A stretch of DNA of 64,000 nucleotides from Lanius collurio. Lineage: Eukaryota > Chordata > Aves > Passeriformes > Laniidae. How positions within the stretch are numbered: position 1 is the first letter of the stretch; each line of letters starts with the position of its first letter. The translations under genes were made by a program, and so were the position numbers. Location of the stretch: NCBI GenBank assembly GCA_020086605.1, contig JACBWW010000020.1, positions 15,619,421-15,683,420 on the forward strand, given 5' to 3'. This document shows, piece by piece, positions 52,536 to 64,000 of this stretch. The notes under the pieces are model-generated. The model made no database searches, was not told the DNA's origin, and saw only the letters and a list, made by a program, of their open reading frames with translations.

Positions 52536-55500
52536 TAGCTACTGCACTGAGGGATGTCAGCAAAAACTTCTAAATGAATATGTGAGGTTATTTCTCTTTT
52601 ACAGCAGGTATCGGAGAGGTTTATCTAGTTGCCTGAACAATTTATTAATAAAGTACTTTGTGACAAAATTAACATCAACAAATTGTTCTTGCATTTATTC
52701 ATAACTCAGAAAACTCTTCATAAATGTTATTTACTTCACAGACAATTTCAGTCTGATTAAGTAGAGCATCCTTCTTCAGGAGAGCACTCGAGCATGTCCT
52801 CAAGTTCCACTGAATTCAATTATTAGGTTAGTTGAGGGAATCAGTTATAAAGAGAGAATGGGGTGGAACACTGGACAAAGAAAAGCAAGAACTGAATAGC
52901 CAAGAAGGACAGAAAGAGTATATGAGACAAAGCCTAAACAAAAACAAAACAAAGCAAAACCAAAGAAAAGGGCCAAACCCCCAGGATTTGAGACTAAATC
53001 TGGTGGCGTTCTGCCACAGTACTTTGGGTATTGTTGGAATCTGTACCTCACTCTCCAGTAGTTTCAGCACACACAGAGTAGAAAATGTCTTCTGTACTTC
53101 TCTTTTTTCTTCATGACTCTTGCAAAATGCTTTATTTTATACAACTTTCCCTAGAAAACGCTTTAAATAAAGATGTTAGTAACACAACAGAAAGCTATTT
53201 GTAACTTGAATTAAGTACTTGTGGTTTCATCCAAATTTAAAGACATTAATGTAATATGTATTAACTAAATAGTGAAAAAAACTTAAATAATGGTTACAGG
53301 GAAATGCAATAACAATGCATTTGCAAGGACATAATGAATACTCATGGGGAAAAATCCATGACAATGAATTAAGGATTGATTTGGTTGATTTGCTCCATTT
53401 AGCATACCCTGCTCCTATGATAACAGAAGTAAGAGATGCTCACACTATATAATTTACTCAAGGAATTTGACTTTCATGTGAATAAAGTAACAATAAATCA
53501 AGCTGCATGACACAAAAGAAAGCTCAGGCCCATTCCCTCAGCTCTCGCTCTAAGCACCTTGATATACCAACTTACCAGGCTTTGCCCACAGACACCTCAG
53601 ACAGGGAACTGAGCAATCCATTAGAGATAAGATCTTTCCAGACCTCTTTCAGCATACAGACACATGTATTTTTAACAAATTTCAGAATATGCTAAGCCAA
53701 CTTCTCTCCCTCTCCCCACTTGCAGTATCAAAGTGATGGCCATTTATTTTCACATAATTTTATTCATATCCCAGAGAAGACTAATTGCTTATATTTTAGA
53801 ATGCAGCTTATTGATAACAACTTCTGGAAATAAAGGCACGATAAAACATGCATTATGTAAGAACTGATTGAAAAAGATCTGACAGATGCCATGATATATA
53901 AGTGGTCACAAGTTTGATAACTAAATATATTCAGAAGCAACAATATTTAGCTAACCTAGGTTAATGTGAAAATTATCAAAGCCCAAGATGCTGATAGGAT
54001 CCCAGGCTCTTAAAATCACAGGAAAAGAGGCTTCCAGTTAGAGAAATTAAGCAGACTTAACAATTATCCTACTTGTGTTGCTACATTTACAAACAGTTAT
54101 ATTTTCTCAAATTCAGGGATAGAATTTATCACATTTTCTCTCCAAAGGTGTTTTTTTATTGTAATTTCATATGATGAAGTTAAAACATAATAAAAGGGCT
54201 TTTAAAAAATGTCAGCTGTACCAATTCTCAGACACGGCTTGGAGCCACATGGAAAGGATGGAAACACATCTCAAATACCTCTTTCCCTGTGATGGCCAGG
54301 GAATCTGGTAGGGGTCTGCTTCTGCATTCCTAAGGCATCCCACCTTCTTGACCTTCAGCTGGCAACGTACAAAGCAGAGCTTACACAGTATCTCCAAAGC
54401 ACTGCTGTGCTTTATAGCTCACAGTGAATCGCATAACACAGATGCAATGCTGTTTAGAGGAGCTGGAAATTTAGAAAAAACACAAGCACAACATCCAGCC
54501 TGAACTGACAGACGTAATTCATTTCCATAAAAGCAAAGACTGTTATTAAGGAGGATAAATAAAGGAATCAAAGTCAAATGCATGGTAAAAAAAAGAGGCT
54601 GGTATATTGCAGTAGCAAAAACCATTCACACAGGCCCAGACTCATGCAAATAATCAGGCCCATTTAACTTCCAACTGGACACCTCTACCCTCACAAAGTC
54701 TCTCTTTGAGCCCCATATCAACACCACTATGACACGCAGTCACAAAGCTGGGGTGGAACTCCAAGGATGGTCATGTCCCTGGGGGAAAATAGTCTTCCTG
54801 TCGCTGGAATTGTGCCCATACAACCCACATAACATTTGGACCTCTCCAGTTGAGTCCCTTCAGGGCCAAATCTGTAGGCATTCCAACATGTCTATTCAAA
54901 CTCCATGTACAACATTACCTGGTGCTAAAGCTTCTTGCATGTACAGGTTCCTCAAACAAGGGGTCCAGAAACACTGAAAAACATGTATGAAATTATCTCC
55001 TGAACCAGCAATGGAATCACACACCTCTGTCAACTTCAGATCCTGGACAGACTCCTGAAGCAAAACACCTTCTATTATGCTTCAAGGGACCCCACAGGTC
55101 TTTTCCTTTGCCATAATGGCCCACTAGCTGTGGTTAGTTCACATTATGCACACAGGTTTTTTCTGTCAGCTGGGAGCTGATGCCTATATACATGTTGTAA
55201 AACAAGCAGAGGGCTTTCAACATCTTTTATGGGCAAGTGCTCTAATCATTAGCCTTGTAAAGGAAGGATATAAGAACAACTCCATCTGCAGTCATTAAAA
55301 AAAAAAAAATAAACACCAAAAAACCCCCAGTAGATAAAACACCAGGGAGCCCCGAGTTGTTTGTGTTGTTTTGGCAGGCTCTCCCATGCTGTGAGCGACA
55401 CTTCAGAGTAGCTTTTTATTCAGCTTCTTGTCATCTGAAAAGGAAAATACTTCAATGCATTTTTAATGAATTTCCTGTAGTTCGAGTTCTCAGTTGAGAA

Positions 55501-58500
55501 AGTAAAAATCTCCACAGAACAAACACAAAAAGTCACGTAAGAAAAATAGCCAAAGTCGCAATAAATACAGTGAGTATATCTGGACACACTGCCCATCCTA
55601 GAATGCCTTTGGCACCTTGCCCCAACAGCTTCACACCTGCTAGGTCTCCGGCAAGTTTCCTTTCACACTATCCATCAGGGCTGACATATAATTCCCACCC
55701 AAAGGCTTTCATCAGCATTAAAGCACTTCAGCAATACAGGTAAGTTCTCTATTCCTCTTAAAGACCCTCCAGTAAATCTTAAAAACAAGCCTTTGATCTG
55801 TAATTTCTCTAAATTTTGCTGGCTTAATCACATCGATTCACACCTTCATCTTCCCTCCCCTAACAGCAATCAAGGTGTTACCAGTTCCTTCCTGCACTCC
55901 CCTTCACCTTGTACTTTGAATTTCTCCTCCAGGCTCACTCGGCCCTGCTGAAGTCAATACAACTTCCTGTCTCCCTGTGCCTGTGCTGGTTGCCCTCCTG
56001 GCATGACCACTGCTGGCATAAGCTGTGAAATGTCACATGAGCTACATCCAGCCTTTTCCCAGGTACCTCTTCACTTATGTCTGGAGCTGTCATCTAGTTG
56101 GTTTACTAGACAATTTTAATCTTACCATCTCAGACCATTGACCAGGCTGAGCAGGTTTTACCTTTATATACATATCAGGTCAGAGGCTGCTCAGTAATCT
56201 ACTGAACACTGATATTCAGCATTTGACACTAAAATCTTTAAGTAACAGCATACTTAATTGTGTCTTCTCCGGGGCCATTAAAAAAGAGCATCCAAATACA
56301 AATTTGAGATTGATCCCTGCAGAAAGAAAGGAGGAAAAAGGGCAGAAGGCAGTGGTAGGCAAAAAGCCAGAACCTGACTCCCACAACTGAATCCTCCCTG
56401 GCTGTGTTTTTTCTCTTAGCAGAAGTACTAAGTAATACGCATAAAAGTAGAATATTTTAATGGGAATTGAGAGTAACTAATCCCAGCTCAATCTCAGATA
56501 TTTCATGGGGCCACAGNAGTCTGATTTACTCAGAACATGCTGAAACTCTCACCACACTCACATTCTCCAAAATAGCTATATCTTGACTCTGAAGAGAGGT
56601 CTACAAAGGAAGATTGCACAAATCAGACTCTTTCAAAATGGCACATTATTCATTCCAGCAAACTTCCTGTTTACAGTGCACTGAAGTAAATGAAAAACAC
56701 ATATTGGTGTAAGTGGATACCAGTACAGGTCCTTACAACAATGTAAACTTACCTTGGAAGCCCACAGAGAAAGAAATACAAGGTCTTTGGGAAAAAAAAT
56801 TAAAAATATGTTACTGGTCCTTTAAATTGATTTTAATTTTTCCTTTTTTTTTCCCCCCGTTTTTTCAGGTTGGTGTCTGCTGGTTAATACTGACCTCCAT
56901 AACGATATTTGCCCCTCAGATTTCCATTGAACATGAAATTTTGTTTATACAAGTTTTGTTCTACCAAATTTAAATGGAGGAGCTATACTGCTTATGCTAT
57001 ATTGCTTTACTCCTGTCAGAGTTTCAAGGGAAGCACCTCCTATGCTGCCCACTTGGCACTGACCTGCTGCAAACTGACTGCTGCACAGCCCTGCAGTTCT
57101 GTAAGATTTCAACAGCTTTAATCATCCCTGGCTTGATCGATTACATCAGTACCTGTTACACTAAACCTAGGCTTCTCAACATTACAGCTGGTTTTTTTTC
57201 CTAATCTGTTATTCAGTACTAGGATTAAATAAAACCAAGGCTGAATTTTTGTCAGCTGTCTGTATTGCATTTCATAACAGTGCTAGCCACACAAACCTCT
57301 TCTATTTTAGTGAGGCCAAGCCCTATTGGCAAGTCTCAGGAAGACAAGGTAAAACTCACCAAAATTTCTTTCCTCCTTAATCTTCTAAGTCAAGCAAAAG
57401 TTATGGAAAGTGTGCGAAGTCCACGATCTACTCTTCTTTCCAAACTGACCTCTAGGAAGCTTTTAGGATTTGGACACACAGTGTGCTATAGCACACTGAA
57501 AAACATTCTCCTAGGAAATCTGTAGTATCTATGGGAAAATGTCCCAGATGGCCTGTGTCTCTTACAAGCCTGTGTGTCATTTCTTCCATTGTGGCCTTCC
57601 CTCCACTTCTAACAGCACAAGGAGTATGGGAAGTTAGGTTTTGGATAAACTGGACAAATACACACTGCATACCCTGACGTTCTCACGTGGCATACAGTGT
57701 GCTAGAGCATTAAGGTACACTGAGCCCAAATGACATACAGGAGGTACACAACACAGTGGAAGGACACAGAATTCTGGGCATATCAAAAAGCTGAGTTCAT
57801 CCAGGTTTTTTGGTAGAAATACTGGTTAAATCCTATTAAATACATGTACTTGCTTTCCCCATTTTTTTTTGTGTCCATTCTGAATGATGAAGATTATGAT
57901 GAGATGCCAAAGGCTATACCTGAACACTCTGTAATCAGTAACTTAGCTCCTGTTAACAGAAGAGCTCTAATTGCATTCCTTATTGAGCTCTAATCGCATT
58001 CCTTATTAAACTATTTACCTCTTTAATTCAGTTATTGTCCAGTTTACTTGCCTGATCAAAGAGTAATGTAGACTGATTAAATAAACAGTTGTAAAAGTCT
58101 ACTTTTTTCCTCTTCATAGACACATGGGAAAAGAAATGTACTACCAACATCCATTTGATGGTGACAAGTCCATTTTACAGGAGGGAAAACAGATTCCAGT
58201 ACTTTTGGTGAGCTCTGAGAGCTCAGGTCACGTGAAGGGCTGGGGTCTAAGTCTGCCACCTTTCTCAGCTTTATTATTTTCACAATTGCAGTGAAACCTG
58301 TTAATAGTGGGCTCCCAATAGACGACAAACCACACTTCAGTTCCAGAACCATGTTTTTAACTATATTCTCAAATGACTGCATTAGTGGTCAGGGCTGCAT
58401 CACTGCAATCTGGGAGTTTTGCTGCTGGAAACAATGTCTCCAAGGAAATATCAGGGGAGAGCTACCTCTGTTTCCTTGTACAGGTATTTGTCCTTCTATC

Positions 58501-58816
58501 CAGTTTCCTTTCCCATTGATAGATGTGAACTTATCTGAAGAGTTTGGTTAGTTTTAAATTACTATGACACCATCAAAAAAAGATTGTTCAACAAAGCCAA
58601 TGGAAAAAAAGAACAAAAAACTAAAAAAAAAGAGCTCCTGTAGAGTTCATCTCACTGAAGCTCATTTCTAATAAGCTATTTGGTCATTGAAATGACACCT
58701 GCAATGCTCTCCCTTAGGATTTTAGTTAGCAGTTTTGAACATTTGGGCCGCTCTATTTAGCATATTCCTCCTTCTGTGCTTCCAAGTTATGGTGCCACTG
58801 AGTATATTGCAGGCTC
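52536..58816. other. Unassigned intergenic DNA downstream of GABRA4
   Basis: AT-rich DNA with a purine-rich stretch at 52900-52970 (AACAAAAC-type units). It holds one ambiguous base (N) at 56517. I recognise no exon, RNA gene or dispersed repeat. The frames at 56713-57204 and 58077-58551 are short and uninformative. Confidence 0.5.
56517..56517. other. Ambiguous base (N)
   Basis: A single undetermined base inside 'ccacagnagt'. The assembly is otherwise fully called here, so this is probably a consensus ambiguity and not a gap. Confidence 0.99.
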
Positions 58817-61727
58817 TTTATTGTTTTCCTGTTTCTGAACATTCAGGGAGATTAAAAATAATGAAGAACAACTGTTACCAATAAATTCCTATTTAAATTG
58901 TCCACATGTACTTAGGAAAGGTAATTATGACAATTTCTTCATATGCTGCAACATAAAAATGTAGTACAGTTCAATAAATTAGCCCAAGACTCAAAATGAT
59001 TTTTTTTAATGTATCTTATTTTGAATGTAGGTATGGAAGTGTCGGAAGGTTCTTCAGAAATACACTGGAAGATTTAAAATGGGGAACTTTTTTCTGTGGT
59101 ATCATTAAAAATTTCTCCCAAAACAGAAGCATAGAAATAAATATTTGGAATCTATTAATTTTGCAAGCCTTTTTTCCTCCTTATAAGTCTTCAAAATGAA
59201 ACAGAAACTACAAGTGAATCCAAGCAGCACATTTAGATCATTCTTTGCCTGAACTAGTGTTGATTCCCACCGAACAATGAACTAGAAAAAGCTGATTATA
59301 AAATCAGTACACAGGGATGGGTGGAAGGAACAGACAGCTGTTTGTAATTAATCGTTTAAAGCTCTGCCTATGAGAAACATCCTTGGTTTTCATCACAGAG
59401 GAAAGCAAACAGTAATTTCAGTAACTTCTGGTGCAAATACTAGGTTCTACACACAGAAGGTCACCTTTCTTCATGCTAGAAGTATTTTATCATTTGTGCA
59501 GTTATAATCAATAATTCCCAGAGGTTTAGCTTTGTTACTTCTGGCTTAACCAAATAAATACTCAATCTCTTGCATACTATCTTCTACTCTAAAAACTTGT
59601 AACAATGTGACCTAATTAGAGAGGAAAAAGCTACAGCAACTAGCAGTACATCCAAAGATACAAACTACTGCAGTTAGACATCTTGCACGGGTGCTCCACT
59701 TCCAGTTCTGTGACATGCTACATAATGGTTTTCTAAAGAGTGCTGTAATCTCAGGCATCTTCTAGATGTAAAAGATGAAAAAGGAAAGAACCATACCTGG
59801 CCTTTTGAGAGCATCCCTTAAGTAAAAGAAAGACTAAGGCAACCGTTTATATCACTACACTATAATAAGGTTAGGTAAGACATTCCCACTGCATTCTATC
59901 ATCTACAGTCCATTATTACACATGCAAGAGCACTAAAGGATCCATACTACATGCTGCAGTATCTCTTGCCATCTCCCAGGTCCCATAAGTTAAAGGTCAG
60001 ATTCTCAGCCATGAGCCGGCTAAAAGGCTTGGAGAGACAGAGGCACAGTCATAGTTTCACCATTATGGGGTCTTTTTACCCTGACTCTTCTCCCAGCATA
60101 GTCTAGGGCAGTCTCACACATGCCCTCCTCTACCCCGCCAGCTTGTGGTCTCCACCAGTCCCTTGATCCCTATCTGGGCACACAACCACTCAATACCCAC
60201 CTGATCTGCCCTGCAGCATAAGACTTTGACAACAGGCTACCAATCTGCTGAAGCTCATCAACTGAAGCTAAGGATTAGTCCAGACCCTTTAAAGGCACAG
60301 CCAGATCATAGCTGAGAATTTGGCCTTGGATTTTCACTTGTCACCTGCACAGAAACGCTAACCATTTGCCGAGCCAGACGGATCTGTACAAACATTTCTT
60401 GTACTTATTGGCAATATGTTTTCTACCTTTTCTAGTGAAAATAACATTTATGATTAGGATTTCTATCAGGTTTAACTATCCAATTCTTTAATAATGCTGC
60501 CTGCTTGCATACTGCAATTTGGTAAGAAAAGCACCCATCTATGCCACAGTTTAAAATAAACATATGGATCGTAAATTAACTTTTTTAGCCTGGGATCCAT
60601 CTAGGAAGTCAGCCATACTTCTCAAAAAGAGTGTCTTTCATTCACCCAGTGACATGCCTTAGCCACACTCATCCATGCGTAGGAAATGGGGCTTTTTTAC
60701 TTAATTTTGAAGCCACTTTTAAAACTATGTGGAAAATTTAACTTGACACAAACATGATGTAAGGAGCATGGGGTGGGGGGCAATGGAATATGTGTTTAAA
60801 GGAAATCAGGAGTGTAACTGAAAAGTATGGGGGAAAATACCCAAAACCAAACCAAAACCCAAACCCCAAAGCATCCAAAGGAAAAGCAAAGAATGCAAAT
60901 AAAAAGTTGAACATTGTGGATCTGGTCCTCATCTACTACAATTGATGTAATTTAGGAGTAAATCCACTCAAGCTGGTCAGCAAGGTCAAAGAAGAATCGC
61001 CCACTTAAGATCACCTTACCAAACAAGAAAATCCAATTTTGAGAATTACATCAGATTTCAGATTTTTCAAGGTTCACTCATTCTTAGTTTGGTGTGAGAA
61101 TTTCCCAGGTTACAATGCAAAACAATGCTTAGTAAAAATATATGGAGCTCTACAACTCCTTTGCATAACTTTCCTGGAGTTGCACTCTCCCAGGCTGGAC
61201 ACTCTTTTCTTTTGCCGCTGCTCATTTTCTTCCCCCCATTCTGCCAATTTTAATCTAGCAGGGAAAGTCCTTCCCCAGCAAGCACTGTCAAAATATTCAG
61301 GACACAGACCTCGCACTCAGAGAATGCAGTGCTGTGTCCAGACAGCAGTGCCGGGTGCCTCAGGGATTTGTAATAGCCAACATGCATCTTCCTAGCAGTC
61401 AGATGTGTTCCACTGCACAGCTCTGCACCTCTACCTCTGATTTTTTTCAGGTGCATGTTCCTCCCAAAAGCAAGTTCTGTGCAGCCAGAGTAGTTTGCCT
61501 CAAGTGAGTGTTGGTTCATTGCTGGCTGAATGGAGGAAGACCCACTACTGTTACCCAATACTCTGTTAAGAGTTAACTAATTATCCCCAGTAACTCCAGC
61601 CTTTAGATTGGGAAAGTAGCACACAGCTTTTATAAATAAGAATTACTGACCTTTTTAAATAGTTTCAAAAGAAGAAACTCTGCATCAAATGTGAGTATAA
61701 TTTAGGAACTACTACATAGCAGCAAAA
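58817..61727 (-). other. GABRA4: Candidate GABRA4 3' UTR and downstream flank
   Basis: This region lies immediately downstream of the GABRA4 stop codon on the minus strand. By eye, the first canonical minus-strand AATAAA is at 58817-58822, which would give a 3' UTR of about 2.9 kb. ATTAAA variants occur earlier, for example at 61248-61253. Long 3' UTRs are usual for this gene family, but the true polyadenylation site cannot be set from the sequence alone. The region also holds a CCAAA-type simple stretch at 60840-60870. No coding sequence or dispersed repeat was recognised. Confidence 0.35.
60840..60872. repeat. CCAAA-type simple stretch
   Basis: An imperfect series of CCAAAA, CCAAA and CCCAAA units. 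The minus strand reads TTTGG/TTTGGG, which resembles telomeric repeats only superficially. Confidence 0.8.
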
Positions 61728-62261
61728 CTACATTAGACTTTCCGATTTTTCCATGGTGTCCTTGGATAGATACACCACCCAGTAGACCATGTTAAATGCT
61801 CCGAAGGTAACAGGAAATAAAATGCGTGCATATTTGTCTATCTTACTCGTGCCAGAGTGGGAGGCAGGGGGAGGAGGTGGTGTGACAGCAGATGGCTTTG
61901 CAGATGCTCCTAATGTATTAGGTGTGGTGGTCTGAATCTGCTCCAGTCTAGATCCAAGCAAGTGCTGAATGGAAGGGGATCCAGCTGTGGCATGCTGGGA
62001 TACAAATCCAGTTAAAATTGGGGTAGAAGGAGGAGCTGGAGGGGTAGCTCTTGCAGAAGATAATGTCTCCGATGCGTTGATTCGTGTGAAAGGGTTGGGA
62101 CTTGATGCAGAAAGGGAGTGGGGTGCAATGTCAGAAGACCCCTGAGCTACAGAGGGAGGCTGGACAGAGCTGTGCCTTGTGTCAATTCGGCTCCCACCAT
62201 CAGCTTCAGACTGTACTGTGGCATTCGTTCTCTTCCTCACATTTGAATTGGCATCTGTACT
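61728..62261 (-). CDS. GABRA4: GABA-A receptor alpha-4 subunit, last coding exon (partial gene)
   Basis: This is the 3'-terminal coding exon of a ligand-gated chloride channel subunit that acts at the neuronal plasma membrane, mainly in extrasynaptic receptors. It encodes 177 residues and ends with a TAG at 61728-61730. Residues 1 to about 140 are the low-complexity cytoplasmic TM3-TM4 loop, with an RKRTNA motif near residue 10, SSPNPF near 53 and a proline run at 128-132. The [13 protein letters not shown] motif then leads into TM4 (about 144-166), and the tail ends [11 protein letters not shown]. That tail and the loop motifs are characteristic of alpha-4; alpha-1, -2, -3 and -6 end differently. 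On the minus strand the exon is preceded by a pyrimidine-rich tract and TTTGCAG, so it starts at 62261 in phase 0 (AGT ACA GAT). Earlier exons (signal peptide, ligand-binding domain, TM1-TM3) are not in the window. The frame is intact, with no sign of decay. Confidence 0.97.
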   Translation of the reverse strand, partial: STDANSNVRKRTNATVQSEADGGSRIDTRHSSVQPPSVAQGSSDIAPHSLSASSPNPFTRINASETLSSARATPPAPPSTPILTGFVSQHATAGSPSIQHLLGSRLEQIQTTTPNTLGASAKPSAVTPPPPPASHSGTSKIDKYARILFPVTFGAFNMVYWVVYLSKDTMEKSESLM

Positions 62262-64000
62262 CTGCAAAGTTACAAAAAATGCTAGTCATTCTTCAAATAA
62301 ACACTCAAAAAAAAAGCAGTGGAAACTATAATCATGCACTATCGGAGCAATACTCACAAATATAACCAGTAATTTTATCCTGAAGCACAAAGATACCAAA
62401 AACTCATGAAAATAGATTTAACAGCATATGAAGTGACAAACGAGAGTTCCTTTTACCTGTGGCTGAAACACCAAAGTGAAGACATCTAAATGCATCACGC
62501 CCCATGCGATGTAGTAGCTGTACAAACTGAATACCATGAAGCTAAGGATTCTCAGGTTAGAGTCACAGCTTTTTCCCGGCTCAAGCTCAAAACAAGATTC
62601 TCTGATGTGTACCTATTTCTCTGATGATACAAAAACATTCTAGATGCAACTTACCAGCCATGAAGGTTTATTTATGCTTTATATCTCCAGAAAAATAACT
62701 ACCATATACTAGGAACTCTAGTCTTCTACAGAAGAGGCTGTTAAAATGCAAGTATTTACCAAACCAAGTTACCACATTGCTGCTCTTTCAGAAATAAAGC
62801 CAGTGCTTTTTCACATCAACCATAGGCAATAAATTCCCCAGGCACAATTGAACAAGTGAAAAAATTTGTCTTTCATCAACTACTCCTCTCCATTCATTAA
62901 GTAAGAGAAGTGGTGAATTCTCCATCTCTTGGTGTCTTCAGGCAAGTCTAGATGTCTTTCTGAAAGATATTCTTCAACCAAATATGACTTATTAGGCTGC
63001 ATGAGAAACTGAGACACAGATAAGGAAGTATAGGAATAGGAAATACATCAGAGTTTAATATTCTACTGACTTTTGGGAGTGGGACTCAGCCTCTGCCTTT
63101 CTTCTCTGCACTTAAGAGGAAGACTAACACCTCCTGAACTTCCTTCTGGAAAGTACCTAAAGAATTCTGATCTTCAGTCCTGAACCTAAATATTATGTAA
63201 AACATGTAATACTTTAGTTATAATATGTGAATATCTTTTAATTAAGAAACTAACTGCCTTCCAGAAGACAAAGACTTGAGGACAGGTAGAGTATACAGGT
63301 CTAAATACAGACAGGACCAAACAACCCCTTGTTATATACAAAAAATCCTATGTTTTATGCCTCCCTGATGATACCATTCCCTAGCATTGCCCTGCACTAT
63401 ACCAACCATGCCTTTGGCTCCCCTTCTCTCCAACCTTTCCAGGGAATCCTGCCAAAGCTCACAGCACAAATCAAAGGGAGAGAAAGCAGGCAGTGATGTC
63501 TCCTCTCCTTCATCCAACAGCAGTTCTCTCCAGCCAAGTGACAGAGCAACAACAGACAGCAGTTAGGTTTTATTCAAGGTACTGGGCATACCTTGAGTAT
63601 AGACAAGAACGACACTGTGTCTGTCTGCTACATCAGTGCTGCACTGCTCTGCTCAAGGAAACAGAGAAATTGAAGCTTAAAAGAAATCTAAAAAAAAAAA
63701 AAAATCACTTCATAATATTCCCATCATGGCCAGAATGCTGGTCCCTAATCCTGTTAATTGCAGTACAAATCTGTCACTGGCAATACTGTTGGCCTGAATT
63801 TACCTGAAACTGCCACAGCTTTATGCCTGTTCATGGTTGATCTATTTGCCAGCTCACAGTTGATATACCAAAGCATGCCTCTTAAATTTCAGCTTTCCTT
63901 CCTGCATAGAAGCATGCCAATCCCTGTTATTTACTCTTCTGCATCTGCAATCAAAGAAGCAGAGGACTGAAACACCAGAAGAGAATGGATATTCCTGAAA
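62262..64000 (-). other. GABRA4: GABRA4 intron preceding the last coding exon (partial)
   Basis: This sequence lies upstream of the last exon on the minus strand. The acceptor AG is at 62262-62263, behind a short pyrimidine tract. I looked for the expected TM1-TM3 exon (TM2 with its TTVLTMTT-like motif, TM3 with FIAVCYAFVFSALIEFA-like sequence) and did not find it, so the intron continues past the window edge. It contains an A-run at about 63690-63704 and an open segment with a good donor at 62457-62612, described under findings. I recognised no dispersed repeat. Confidence 0.85.

Noticed and set aside
1..64000. CRISPR arrays, operons, bacterial promoters or a microbial defence system
   Set aside because: The sequence is vertebrate: intron-exon structure, CR1, LTRs and microsatellites. 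No regularly spaced repeats or tandem gene arrays were seen.
1..64000. tRNA, rRNA or snRNA genes
   Set aside because: I did not recognise any A/B-box pairs, cloverleaf-like segments or rRNA motifs by eye; a covariance-model scan would be needed to exclude decayed copies.

Overview
The window looks like bird DNA, possibly from a songbird. It is AT-rich and almost entirely non-coding, and the dispersed repeats I could recognise are avian: five CR1 LINE copies, all 5'-truncated fragments, and three solo long terminal repeats of endogenous retroviruses. No bacterial, viral or plasmid gene organisation is present.

The only coding sequence I can support is the last coding exon of GABRA4 (GABA-A receptor alpha-4 subunit) on the minus strand at 61728-62261. 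It encodes the end of the TM3-TM4 cytoplasmic loop, TM4 and the C-terminal tail. The rest of the window to the right (62262-64000) is the preceding intron. Everything to the left is 3' UTR and then intergenic DNA. In other vertebrates GABRA2 is the next gene on this side, in the same orientation. A compact CpG island at 3916-4140, with a minus-strand splice donor at its left edge, is therefore a reasonable candidate for the GABRA2 promoter and first non-coding exon. That is inference, because no GABRA2 coding exon was seen.

Layout: 1-3.9 kb unassigned, with a GC-rich patch at 3.42-3.65 kb; 3.9-4.15 kb CpG island; 6.65-7.34 kb CR1 (+); 7.3-20.9 kb almost free of recognisable repeats apart from microsatellites; 20.9-21.3 kb CR1 (-); 21.3-30.8 kb unassigned; 30.8-31.2 kb solo LTR with target-site duplication; 34.6-35.45 kb CR1 (-); 41.5-42.75 kb CR1 (+) split by a solo LTR; 51.2-52.5 kb CR1 (-) split by a different solo LTR; 52.5-61.7 kb downstream region of GABRA4; 61.7-62.3 kb GABRA4 exon; 62.3-64 kb intron.

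No previously undescribed system is evident. The best observations are the two LTR-in-CR1 nestings with readable target-site duplications, the CpG island, and a splice-compatible open segment in the last GABRA4 intron. Apart from the exon, the open reading frames of 60-180 codons across the window look like chance frames or relics of CR1.
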